The notes beneath the pieces were generated by a model. That model worked only from the letters and a program-made list of their open reading frames with translations. It did not search any database and was not told where the DNA came from. A DNA stretch of 64,000 nucleotides from CAZHFW01 sp964531675. GTDB lineage: Bacteria; Planctomycetota; Phycisphaerae; Phycisphaerales; UBA1924. The DNA lies in assembly GCA_964531675.1 (NCBI GenBank), contig CAZHFW010000007.1, forward strand, positions 71,427 to 135,426, given 5' to 3'. Made by a program: the position numbers and the translations under genes. Positions 8,437 through 16,694 of the stretch are shown here, in pieces. The number at the start of each line of letters is the position of its first letter. Within the stretch, counting starts at the first letter, position 1.

Positions 8437-11094
8437 ATGACCGGACGATCCCAGAAGCCTGTTCACGCCCTCAAGTTTGGCTGTACTGTCGCGATCTCGA
8501 CGCTTGGGATTGTCCTCAGCGCTGGATCAGCGCAGGCGCAGACCCAGCCCGACGTGCTCGACGACGTCTTTTATCAGTTCATGCCCATCTCCTGGCGCGA
8601 CTCGACGGTCGCGTCTGACACCACGCGTGACACGATCAGCGGCGTTGACCGGCGCTTCGGCGACTTCGTGGGCATGACCGACAGCCTGGACTACCTCCAG
8701 CAGCTCGGTGTGACCGCGGTGTGGATCAACCCGATCTTCCCCAGCCCCGCGTACCACGGCTACCAGCACGGCGCGATCGATCAGGTCAACTCGCGCTTCG
8801 GGACCGAGGCCGAGTTCCTCGCGTTCGTCGCGGCGGCCAAGGCCAAGGGCATCAAGGTCTATCTTGACCTGGTGTGCTATGGGATCAGCCAGTCCACCAC
8901 GTACTACACGAGCTCGTACAACAACCCCGCGAGCATCTACGACTCGTGGATGGCGTACACCAACGCGTCCAACACCACCTTCCTGGGCAGTTCGTACAAC
9001 ACATGGAACGGCGCCGCGGTGGGATTCATCCACTGGGACCTGCGGAATCCCGCTACCCGCGACACGGTGATCGGTTGGTGCAAGCACTGGCTCGATCCCA
9101 ACAACGACGGCAATCCCGCCGACGGCGTCGCGGGCTTCAGGCTCGATCACTCCTGGGTTCGCTACAACCAGGGCCCCGACGGCTGGGGTTACAACCTTGA
9201 TGACTTCTGGACGCCCTGGAAGGCCGGACTCCGCTCCGTCAATCCGTCGGTGTTCACGTTCGTCGAGCAGGCCGACTGGGGCGCCTACGGCAACGAGTTC
9301 AGCGCGCCGGGTTCGGCCTCCCAGCCCGCCGGTCCTCACGATGCAGCCTTCACCAAGCCTTTCGAGTTTGCGGCACGTGATGCGCTGGCAAATGCCAACG
9401 CGTCGAGCCTCTACTCGTCCATGGCGACCACGGCGCTGCGCGATCCGGGTGGAATGAACAGCGCGGGCACGTTCCTTGGAATCATCGGCGATCACGATGT
9501 TGATCGCCTCGCGAGCGTCATCGGCGCAAGCACGTCGGGAACGATCAGCAAGGCCAAAGCGGCCGCCGCGGTGCTCATGCTCCAGCCCTTCCCGCCGATC
9601 ATCTACTACGGCGACGAGCTGGCGATGCTCGGCACCAAGGGCAACTTTGGCTCTGATGCCAACGACATCCCGATGCGCGAGCCCATGAAGTGGACCGCGT
9701 CGGAGACCGGCACGGGCATGACGCGCTACTGGACGCTTAATACCCAGGCCTACAACGCGCGATTCTCTCAGAACAATGACGGACGCAGCGTCGCCGAGCA
9801 GACGGGCGTCTCGGGGTCGGTGCTGGAGACCTACCGGGCATTGATCACGCTCCGCCGGAACAACATCGCGCTGCGGCGCGGAACCTACACCCCCGTGACC
9901 GCTTCCAGTGCTGCGGTCTGGGCGTTCCACAAGAACCATCTGGGCCAGAAGCTCGTGGTTGCGATCAACCTCTCGGGCTCCTCGGTCACGACCGGCCTGA
10001 ATCTCTCGGCCCTGTCCCCGGGCGGAGCGGGTTCGTCGGTCACGGATGTCGTGACTTCGGCGTCGGCCACCACGCTCACCGAGGCCAACAAGGCGAGCTA
10101 TTCGATCACGATCCCCGCGTACAGCTACCGCGTGCTCTCGACCGCTGCGCCGATCGCTGCCGCGACCGCGCCGCGTGTGGACGGGCTCGATGTGGATGCG
10201 GCGCTGGGCATGCCCGACGATCCGGCGGGTCAGTCCCTCGCGATCCAGAGCAATCCGACCAGCGCCTGCGACAATGCCAGCGAGCTCGATCAGCTCTTTG
10301 CACGCGGCAGCAAGGAAGGCGTGTTCATCGGCATCACGGGCAACATCGACTACGACGCGACAGGCCTGGCGCTGTTCATCGACTCGGTCTCGGGGGGCCA
10401 GAACGTGCTGAACACCTCGGCGCTGGCCTCGCCTCCCGCGGGCCTCCCCGATCTTGGCGGCACGCGCTTCGATGCGGGCTTCGCCCCCGACCGGGGGTTC
10501 TTCATCAACGCCTCCGGCGCAAACCTCTATGTCGATGGACTCACGATCCCAACCACAGGCAGCATCACCAAGACGTATCGAGGCGTCGGAGGCGTGAACA
10601 CCGGGTCGGGCGTCCTCACCGGAGGCTCCAATCCCAACAACGTCCAAGTCGCCTGGAACAACGGGAACGTCTCGGGCGTGACCGACTCCTCGGCGGCCAA
10701 TGCTGGCAGCGCCCACAGCGGCCTGGAGGTCTTCATTCCCTACGCCGAGCTGGGCCTCGCGGGCGCCGCCTGTCAGACCATCCAGATCAGCGCCATGCTG
10801 GTTCGGTCCGACGGCACGGTCACCAATCAGGTCCTTCCTCCCGTGACCACCGCGATCACCACAGACCTGGGGATTGACCCTAACTTCACGACCCGGGGAG
10901 GCACCCAGCACGCGTCCTTTCGCTTGCCGGGCCTCGCCGATGTGAACGATGACGGCGTCGTGGACCTGGCCGATTTCTTCGCGTTCCTCGGTGCTTTCGA
11001 TGTGAACGATCCTGCAGCGGACCTGAACCTGGACTCCCAGATCGACCTGGGCGACTTCTTCGACTTCCTGAACGCGTTCGACCAGGGGTGCTAA
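8437..11094 (+). CDS. Secreted GH13 alpha-amylase-family protein with dockerin-like tail
   Basis: 885 residues. The signal peptide ends near AQA (about 34). A GH13 barrel spans about 40-480. Catalytic candidates are Asp237 in GFRLDH, Glu277 in FVEQAD and Asp354 in GDHD, so the triad is intact. Conserved region I, normally DxVxNH, reads DLVCYG (144-149), so the Asn-His substrate-binding pair is missing. A beta-rich domain (about 580-830) precedes two EF-hand/dockerin-like repeats (DVNDDGVVDLADFFAFLGAF; DLNLDSQIDLGDFFDFLNAF) and a C-terminal GC. The repeats and the Cys are shared with three beta-helix proteins at 48.5-55.2 kb. The likely role is extracellular breakdown of an alpha-glucan. Confidence 0.85.
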   Translation: MTGRSQKPVHALKFGCTVAISTLGIVLSAGSAQAQTQPDVLDDVFYQFMPISWRDSTVASDTTRDTISGVDRRFGDFVGMTDSLDYLQQLGVTAVWINPIFPSPAYHGYQHGAIDQVNSRFGTEAEFLAFVAAAKAKGIKVYLDLVCYGISQSTTYYTSSYNNPASIYDSWMAYTNASNTTFLGSSYNTWNGAAVGFIHWDLRNPATRDTVIGWCKHWLDPNNDGNPADGVAGFRLDHSWVRYNQGPDGWGYNLDDFWTPWKAGLRSVNPSVFTFVEQADWGAYGNEFSAPGSASQPAGPHDAAFTKPFEFAARDALANANASSLYSSMATTALRDPGGMNSAGTFLGIIGDHDVDRLASVIGASTSGTISKAKAAAAVLMLQPFPPIIYYGDELAMLGTKGNFGSDANDIPMREPMKWTASETGTGMTRYWTLNTQAYNARFSQNNDGRSVAEQTGVSGSVLETYRALITLRRNNIALRRGTYTPVTASSAAVWAFHKNHLGQKLVVAINLSGSSVTTGLNLSALSPGGAGSSVTDVVTSASATTLTEANKASYSITIPAYSYRVLSTAAPIAAATAPRVDGLDVDAALGMPDDPAGQSLAIQSNPTSACDNASELDQLFARGSKEGVFIGITGNIDYDATGLALFIDSVSGGQNVLNTSALASPPAGLPDLGGTRFDAGFAPDRGFFINASGANLYVDGLTIPTTGSITKTYRGVGGVNTGSGVLTGGSNPNNVQVAWNNGNVSGVTDSSAANAGSAHSGLEVFIPYAELGLAGAACQTIQISAMLVRSDGTVTNQVLPPVTTAITTDLGIDPNFTTRGGTQHASFRLPGLADVNDDGVVDLADFFAFLGAFDVNDPAADLNLDSQIDLGDFFDFLNAFDQGC

Positions 11095-11125
11095 GCGCCC
11101 CTCGGCGAGGGGGCCAGAGCTTCGC

Positions 11126-11131
11126 TACGCT
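11126..11131 (+). promoter_or_regulatory. -10-like TACGCT of FHA-phosphatase gene
   Basis: TACGCT ends 7 bases before the GTG at 11139, supporting that codon as start of a leaderless message. Confidence 0.45.
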
Positions 11132-11138
11132 CAGGCCC

Positions 11139-12863
11139 GTGAGCACGACCTCCTTCCAGGCCATGCGTCTCGTGCCCGTCGCGGGGCCTCCCGCGTCGGT
11201 CATTGTCTTTGAGACCGAGCGTCCGGTCATCCTCGGACGCTCCTCCCAGGCGGACATCCAGCTCTCCGATCAGGTGGTCTCCAGAAGGCACGCCCAGGTC
11301 CAGCGCCGCGCCGGGGAATGGGTGATCACCGACCTGGACAGCCGTCACGGCAGCTTCGTGAACGGCGTGCGCCTGGTCCCGAGCGAACCCACGCCTGTGC
11401 AGGCCGACGATCGCATCCGCATCGGTCCCTGGACCTTCCGCGTGCGCATCGGAACGACGCCGGAGGGAAGCAGCCTCTCGATCGCGGACGATCGCGCCTC
11501 GGGCTATTCGCGCGTGCAGCGCGTCGGTGATCGCGAGCTTGCGATCCGCGCCGAAGCCCAGCTCGATCTGCTGGTGGAAGCTGCAGCACGCATCGCGGGC
11601 GCGACCGACGAGCTGCAGATGGCCTCGGCGGCGCTTGAGGCGCTGGTCAGTGCGACAGGCTTCCCGCGCGGAGCGGTGCTCCGCTTCGCCGAGGAGCGCG
11701 TTGAAGTAATCGCGCATCGCGGCGCGACGTCGAGCGGTCCTGCTGGAATGACGATGGGCGTCACCGCGGGTCCCGACCCGATGGTGACCGGTCTGGACAC
11801 CGGCCCCGCGATCACCGGGGAGATGTTCAGCCGTTCGCTCCTTGAGGCTGCGGCGGCCGGCGCGGTCGTGCGCATCGGTGGGGGGGATTCTCCTCAGCTT
11901 GGGCAGAGCATCATGTCCCTCGGCATCGAGCAGGCGATCTGCGCGCCGATCATGGTCGATGGTCAGGCCGACGCGTTCATCTACCTCGACGCCCGCGGCC
12001 GGGATTCCCAGGCCCGCGTGCAGGCCGAGGCTGCGGCGTTCTGCTCCGCTGTGGCCAAGATCTGTGCGCTCTCGCTGGGCAATCTCCAGCGCCACAAGCT
12101 CCAGGCACGGCAGAAGCAGCTCGAATCGGATTTGAAAGCCGCCCGCCGGGCGCAGCTCCTGATCTCGCCTCCCGCGACCGGCGTGCATTGCGGCGCGACG
12201 TGGGCCACGCTCTCGCGGCCCGGCCGGTTCGTCGCGGGCGATCTCATGGACGTCATCCCGCTGCCCAACCAGAAGCTCGCGGTTCTGCTCGGCGATGTCT
12301 CGGGCAAGGGCGTCGGCACCGCGCTGCTCATGGTCACCGCCCAGACCAGGCTCGCGGGATTGCTCCGAGCGGGCACGGATCTCAACGCTGCGGTCAACGA
12401 CGTGAATCGGTTCATCGCGGACTACTCGGAGCGCTCGCAGAAGATGCTCGCGGAGGCGATGCTCTTTGTGTCGCTCATCGCGGCGGTCATCGATCCCGTC
12501 AAGCAGGAGGCGATGCTCATCGACGCGGGCCACGGCTATGCCGCCAGCGTGAAGGGCGGTCAGGCCGAGCGGATCAACTGCGAAGGCGGCTTGCCGCTGG
12601 GCGTGGATGGCAAGTTCACGTTCGCTGCCGAGCGGATCCCGCTCCCGAGCGGCTCGAGGCTGGTCCTCTTCTCGGATGGCGTCGCGGAGCAGCCCGGCAC
12701 CGGTGAGGGCGCCGAGCAGTTCGGCTTTGAGCGCACGCTGGCGGCCCTGTCCAGGGCCCCCGATCCCGCGGGCGACGTCTCGCAGCTTCTGGCGGCCCTC
12801 CGAGGCCATGCTGGCGGAGAGACGTTCGCGGATGACGTGAGCGTCCTGAGCATCCGGGCGTGA
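11139..12863 (+). CDS. FHA-GAF-PP2C (SpoIIE-type) phosphatase
   Basis: Predicted signalling phosphatase of 574 residues. The N-terminal FHA domain (about 8-100) binds phosphothreonine: GRS at 33-35, SRRH at 48-51, NG at 75-76. A GAF-like sensor domain follows (about 150-320), then a SpoIIE/PP2C catalytic domain (about 345-574) with GDVSGKGVGTALL and VLFSDGVAEQPG. Such proteins dephosphorylate Ser/Thr targets, often anti-sigma-antagonist (STAS) proteins. The GTG at 11139 was chosen from the TACGCT box; the upstream GTG at 11088 would overlap the amylase stop. A kinase-phosphatase link with the Ser/Thr kinases of this window is possible but unproven. Confidence 0.85.
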   Translation: MSTTSFQAMRLVPVAGPPASVIVFETERPVILGRSSQADIQLSDQVVSRRHAQVQRRAGEWVITDLDSRHGSFVNGVRLVPSEPTPVQADDRIRIGPWTFRVRIGTTPEGSSLSIADDRASGYSRVQRVGDRELAIRAEAQLDLLVEAAARIAGATDELQMASAALEALVSATGFPRGAVLRFAEERVEVIAHRGATSSGPAGMTMGVTAGPDPMVTGLDTGPAITGEMFSRSLLEAAAAGAVVRIGGGDSPQLGQSIMSLGIEQAICAPIMVDGQADAFIYLDARGRDSQARVQAEAAAFCSAVAKICALSLGNLQRHKLQARQKQLESDLKAARRAQLLISPPATGVHCGATWATLSRPGRFVAGDLMDVIPLPNQKLAVLLGDVSGKGVGTALLMVTAQTRLAGLLRAGTDLNAAVNDVNRFIADYSERSQKMLAEAMLFVSLIAAVIDPVKQEAMLIDAGHGYAASVKGGQAERINCEGGLPLGVDGKFTFAAERIPLPSGSRLVLFSDGVAEQPGTGEGAEQFGFERTLAALSRAPDPAGDVSQLLAALRGHAGGETFADDVSVLSIRA

Positions 12864-12942
12864 GTGTCGGGGCGTGAACAGCCCGGAGACGTTCAGAGTT
12901 ATCGGGGCCAGATCCAAACACCCTGCGAACCGCTGGTTTTCC

Positions 12943-12948
12943 TACTAT
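12943..12948 (+). promoter_or_regulatory. -10-like TACTAT of M20 hydrolase gene
   Basis: TACTAT ends 8 bases before the ATG at 12957; no Shine-Dalgarno site is visible. Confidence 0.45.
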
Positions 12949-12956
12949 TTGCCTCC

Positions 12957-14273
12957 ATGTCACCTGTCGCCAGCGCCACCGAGATCAAGATGACCCCGAC
13001 TTCCGCACCGGGCATCCCCGCCAGCGCCGAGATCCGCCGTCTGATCGCGGCCGAGCTGCGCGAACTCGTGGACATCCGGCACGATCTGCACCGCCATCCG
13101 GAGCTCTCCATGCACGAGCGGCGGACGTCGCAGGTCGTGCAGAAGGAGCTGGCCAGGCTCGGGATCTCGTTCAAGGCCGGCCTGGGCGGGGGCACGGGCG
13201 TCGTCGCGCATCTCCCCGCGACCAACAACAGCAGCGACAAGGCCATCGCGTTCCGCGCGGACATGGACGCGCTCCCGATTCAGGAGCAGACGGGCGTCCC
13301 CTGGTCATCGGTTACGCCGGGCGTCATGCACGCCTGCGGCCATGACGGGCACACCACCATCCTGCTCGGCGCCGCCCGCGTCTTGAGCAAGCTCGCGAAT
13401 CGCCCGCGGCCGGTGACCTTCGTCTTCCAGCCCGCCGAAGAGCACGGCGGCGGCGGGGACATCATGTGCCGCGAGGGCGTCATGGCGGGCGGCGCCGCCG
13501 ATCAGCACGGCGGCGGCCTCGGCCCCGCGGTGCGCGAGATCTACGGCCTGCACGGGTGGCCTCAACTTCCCCTCGGCACCGTCGCGACCCGCGTCGGCCC
13601 GCTCATGGCAGCGGTGGACGATTTCGTCGTCACGATCCGCGGCACCCAGTGCCACGGCGCGTACCCGCACCTGGGCGCCGACTCGATTCTCGCGACCGCG
13701 CAGATCGTCACCGCGCTCCAGTCGATCGCGAGCCGGAATGTCGGCCCGCTCGACTCGGTCGTGGTCACGGTCGGCCAGATCAACGCGGGCACCGCCAACA
13801 ACATCATCCCCGAGACCTGCACGATCGTCGGCACGGTCCGCACGCTCAAGAACGACACCAAGGTGCTCGCCAAGCGCCGCTTCTTCGAGATCGTGGAGTC
13901 CACCGCCAAGGCGATGGGATGCGTCGCGGAGATCGACTGGCAGGAGGGCTACCCGGTCACCGAGAACAACGAGCAGGCCACCGAGCATTTCCTCGCGCTG
14001 GCCCGCAAGGTCATCGGCCCCGCCCGCGTCATCCGCGCCGAACACCCCACGATGGGAGGCGAGGATTTCAGCTTCTACGGCAAGCACGTCCCGGCCTGCT
14101 TCTTCTTCATGGGGCTCAACCCGCGGATCGCCGGCCTCTCCAAGGCCTCCGGCGGCAGCGCCGAAGGCACCTTCCCGAGCCTGCATCAGCCCACCTTCGA
14201 CTTCAACGACGACGCGATCCCGACCGGCATCGAGCTCTTCTGCTCGCTGGCCCTGTCCGAAGACGCGGTCTGA
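12957..14273 (+). CDS. M20D family amidohydrolase
   Basis: 438 residues. Metal-dependent hydrolase of the HipO/Ama/YxeP type, expected to deacylate N-acyl amino acids or related amides. Visible elements are DLHRHPELSMHE (43-54), ADMDALPIQEQTG (101-113), the metal site MHACGHDGHTT (124-134), PAEEHGGGG, YGLHGWPQLPLG and the late HPTMGGEDFSFY. About 20 residues between PAEE and GLHG, rich in Gly/Ala, look like a small insertion. The longer frame upstream of 12957 was dropped because of the promoter hexamer. No signal peptide is seen, so it is probably cytoplasmic. Confidence 0.88.
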   Translation: MSPVASATEIKMTPTSAPGIPASAEIRRLIAAELRELVDIRHDLHRHPELSMHERRTSQVVQKELARLGISFKAGLGGGTGVVAHLPATNNSSDKAIAFRADMDALPIQEQTGVPWSSVTPGVMHACGHDGHTTILLGAARVLSKLANRPRPVTFVFQPAEEHGGGGDIMCREGVMAGGAADQHGGGLGPAVREIYGLHGWPQLPLGTVATRVGPLMAAVDDFVVTIRGTQCHGAYPHLGADSILATAQIVTALQSIASRNVGPLDSVVVTVGQINAGTANNIIPETCTIVGTVRTLKNDTKVLAKRRFFEIVESTAKAMGCVAEIDWQEGYPVTENNEQATEHFLALARKVIGPARVIRAEHPTMGGEDFSFYGKHVPACFFFMGLNPRIAGLSKASGGSAEGTFPSLHQPTFDFNDDAIPTGIELFCSLALSEDAV

Positions 14274-14279
14274 CCAGCG

Positions 14280-14291
14280 GGAACGCGTTCC
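14280..14291. repeat. 12-bp perfect palindrome
   Basis: GGAACGCGTTCC lies just after the amidohydrolase stop. It has the form of a dimeric regulator site, but it is too short a stem with no T-run to be called a terminator. Its role is unknown. Confidence 0.35.
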
Positions 14292-14310
14292 GATCCGGTG
14301 CGTCGATCCC

Positions 14311-14340
14311 CCTGAAACCAGCGGGCCTGAAATCAGCGGG
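14311..14340. repeat. Tandem 15-bp repeat, two copies
   Basis: CCTGAAACCAGCGGG is followed directly by CCTGAAATCAGCGGG, one base different. A related piece (CTGACCAGCGGG) overlaps the preceding stop codon. It lies 57 bases before the TPR gene, in its possible control region. Confidence 0.5.
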
Positions 14341-14396
14341 ATCCGTTCCCGAGCAAGATCGGGCGTGGGCCGTCGCTGCACGCGTGGGGTGTTCAC

Positions 14397-15530
14397 ATGG
14401 CTGAGCCTTCGGGAATCATCGGCGGTCTTCTGTACGTCATCTCGTGGCTCACAAGCGGCGCATCGTCCGCGCATGAACAGGCTCTGACCGCGTCCCTGGC
14501 GCGTCCGCTGGCTCTTTCGGGCTGGAGACAGCCCGCAGCAAGCGCTTCAGCTCCGAAGACCGCTCAGGCCGACCCGGAGGCAGTTGCCAACGCAACGCTG
14601 ATCGTCAACGAAGAAGCCCAGTTCAACCAGGAGCAGTACGCCACGATCGAGAAGGCGATTGCTCAGGCCTCCGCAGCGGACCCCGGGAACTGGTTGCTCA
14701 AGGCGGCCCTGGCGGCAATCCACACGAATCGCAGGGAGCACGAACCCGCGATGAAGCTGGCGGAGGAGGCGTGCAAGCTCGCGCCCACGCAGGCCCGAGC
14801 GTGGTACTGGAAGGGCCAGACGCATTTCAACCACCTCAGCGAGACGCGATCCCTGGACGCGATCGGCGAGATCGACAGCGCCAAAGCCGCGATGCTCAAG
14901 GCGATCGAGCTTGATCCCAAGTACATCTCCCCGCGCATGGCGCTGTCGATGTTCTACATCGAAGCCCCGGGAATCGTGGGCGGGAGCATCCGCAAGGCCC
15001 GCGAGCAGGGCGAAACGATGCTCACCCTGGGCTCCAAGGGCACGCTGCTGGGACGCATGGTGCTGGCCCGCTGCGCGGCGTACAAGGAAGATTGGGAGGA
15101 AGCGACGCGTCAGTATCAGGCCATGGAGGCCGCGGCCGAGACGCCCGAGAGCAAGTGCAACGCGGTGATGAGTCTGGCCCGCATGCAGCTCGAGAAGCAG
15201 GAGGAGTACGAGGATGCGCTGGCGACCGCCCAGCGCGCCCTGGCGATGGCGCCGTCCGCGACCTACCGCTCAAGCGCGATGTATCTCGTGGCCGAGAGCA
15301 AGCGCAGGCTCAAAGACCTGCCCGGCGCGGTGGAGGGCTATCGGCAGGTGCTCGAGCTCAATCCGGATGCTCAGCGATCACGCTTCGCGCTGGCCGAGTG
15401 CCTCGAGCAGCAGAAGCGTTACGCCGACGCAGCGGAGCAATACGAGGCGTTTGCGACCCGGTTCCCCAAGGACCCCAAGGCGTCGGACGCGACCGCCAAG
15501 GCCAAGAAGCTCCGCAAGAAGGCAGGCTGA
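14397..15530 (+). CDS. TPR repeat protein
   Basis: 377 residues. A hydrophobic N-terminal segment (7-22, IIGGLLYVISWL) may be a membrane anchor. After a short linker come helical pairs with TPR spacing, for instance KAAMLKAIELDPKYISPRMA, ALATAQRALAMAPSATYRSS, AVEGYRQVLELNPDAQRSRF and YADAAEQYEAFATRFPKDPK. The Lys-rich C-terminus is basic. TPR proteins act as scaffolds; the partner is not evident. The ATG at 14397 has only a weak GGGG upstream, so the start is moderately sure. Confidence 0.75.
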   Translation: MAEPSGIIGGLLYVISWLTSGASSAHEQALTASLARPLALSGWRQPAASASAPKTAQADPEAVANATLIVNEEAQFNQEQYATIEKAIAQASAADPGNWLLKAALAAIHTNRREHEPAMKLAEEACKLAPTQARAWYWKGQTHFNHLSETRSLDAIGEIDSAKAAMLKAIELDPKYISPRMALSMFYIEAPGIVGGSIRKAREQGETMLTLGSKGTLLGRMVLARCAAYKEDWEEATRQYQAMEAAAETPESKCNAVMSLARMQLEKQEEYEDALATAQRALAMAPSATYRSSAMYLVAESKRRLKDLPGAVEGYRQVLELNPDAQRSRFALAECLEQQKRYADAAEQYEAFATRFPKDPKASDATAKAKKLRKKAG

Positions 15531-15535
15531 GCCCA

Positions 15536-15572
15536 AGCGAAAAGGCGGCCGCATCTTTGGGATGGGGCCGCC
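15536..15572 (-). terminator. Intrinsic terminator behind HDOD gene
   Basis: A 12-base stem with one mismatch (15544-15555 with 15561-15572, loop TTTGG) is followed on the minus strand by TTTTCGCTT. It lies between convergent TPR and HDOD genes and has no T-run on the plus side. Confidence 0.6.
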
Positions 15573-15638
15573 CGGAGGGAGAAAGAGAGAGATCGGATGC
15601 CGGGGCGCTGGCACGCGCCCGGGGGTTGTGATTCAGGA

Positions 15639-16529
15639 TCAGGTCGCGGTCATGGTCTCGCCCGCGCTCTTGAGGCGATCGGGCAGGGCCTTGCGGATCT
15701 CTTCGAGCTTCTCGACGGAGAGCTTCAGCTCATCGCGGAGATCGGCGTCGACCGAGGTGGACTGCACGTCGATGCGGAATCCCGCGTTGAGTTCGGCGCA
15801 GAGCTTGTCCGCGACCGCGACGATGCAGACGAGCTTGCGCTGGTCCGCCGCCACTTCGAAGGGGCGGTGGTGGTAGCCCGTGACCAGAGAGAAGGTCTTG
15901 GGGAACTTCCACTTCTCGCAGAGCCCGGCGCCGAAGTCCTGGTGGTTGGCGCCGAAGACCTGGTTCTCGACTTCGATCATGTTCATCGCGGGCGTGCCCG
16001 TGGAGTCGCACCCGAGGCGGGTGACGACGTCGATGAGCTTCGACCGGTCGTACTGCATCTCGACCATGACGCCGATGTCGTGGATCAGGCCCGCGAGGAA
16101 GGCCTCGTCGGAGAGACCGAGCTTGACGGAGTCGGCGAGGTACTTGCACGTGGCCGCCATCGCGACCGAGTGGTTCCACAGGTCGCGGGCGCCGAGGCGG
16201 GGCGTGAGCTCGCCGCCGCGGAAGAGCTTGGCAAGGCTGGCCGCGATCGCGATGTTCTTCACCGCGTTCAGGCCGAGCATGACGATGGCGCGATTGATCG
16301 AACCGATCTGCCCGGGCAGACCGTAGAAGGACGAGTTGACGACCTTGAGGATTCGCGAGCACAGCGCGGGGTCATTGGAGATGACCTTGTGCAGGTCCTG
16401 CGCGGTGCTCTTGGGGTCCTCGACCAGCTCAACGATCTTGAGCGTGATCTCGGGCAGCGTCGCGATATGGCTGATCTCGCGGATCGCGTTCTGAACGACC
16501 TGGTCACGTTGCTCGACGGCGACGCTCAT
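15639..16529 (-). CDS. HDOD domain signalling protein
   Basis: 296 residues, almost entirely one HDOD domain. HDOD is an HD-related output domain that is usually not catalytic and is found in regulators of motility, secretion and cyclic-di-GMP response. Typical phrases are LPEITLKIVELVEDP, ISNDPALCSRILKVVNSSFY and LGLNAVKNIA, with FLAGLIHDIGVM preserving an HD pair. The start has a GGAGGGA site 7 bases upstream. It lies immediately downstream of the pilus block on the same strand, separated by a hairpin-rich gap, so a role in controlling that machine is plausible but not shown. Confidence 0.85.
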   Translation of the reverse strand: MSVAVEQRDQVVQNAIREISHIATLPEITLKIVELVEDPKSTAQDLHKVISNDPALCSRILKVVNSSFYGLPGQIGSINRAIVMLGLNAVKNIAIAASLAKLFRGGELTPRLGARDLWNHSVAMAATCKYLADSVKLGLSDEAFLAGLIHDIGVMVEMQYDRSKLIDVVTRLGCDSTGTPAMNMIEVENQVFGANHQDFGAGLCEKWKFPKTFSLVTGYHHRPFEVAADQRKLVCIVAVADKLCAELNAGFRIDVQSTSVDADLRDELKLSVEKLEEIRKALPDRLKSAGETMTAT

Positions 16530-16590
16530 GTCTCACTCCCTCCGGCCTCGGTCGCTTCCGTGCGCCGATGGTGCCGTACGCAACAAGATC

Positions 16591-16676
16591 GGACCGCCTC
16601 ATCCCGGACTTTCGGGTCTCCCGCCCGGACATCGTCCGGGCCGGAAGTTATTCCGGACCTTGGCGGGTTCCCGGAC
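16591..16676. repeat. Cluster of CCGGAC hairpins
   Basis: Within 90 bases CCGGAC or its complement occurs about six times. Two perfect adjacent hairpins form: GCCCGGAC-atc-GTCCGGGC (16623-16641) and CCGGAA-gtta-TTCCGG (16641-16656). It lies between the end of the pilus block and the HDOD start. No T-run follows, so it is not a standard terminator. It could protect mRNA ends or bind a regulator. Confidence 0.45.
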
Positions 16677-16694
16677 GGGCCAGAGCTCGATGAC

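Noticed and set aside
8527..10911. A 794-codon minus-strand frame
   Set aside because: Antisense to the amylase gene; its Arg/Gly/Val-rich translation has no family features.
11091..12917. A 608-codon minus-strand frame
   Set aside because: Antisense to the FHA-GAF-PP2C gene, whose motifs are unmistakable.
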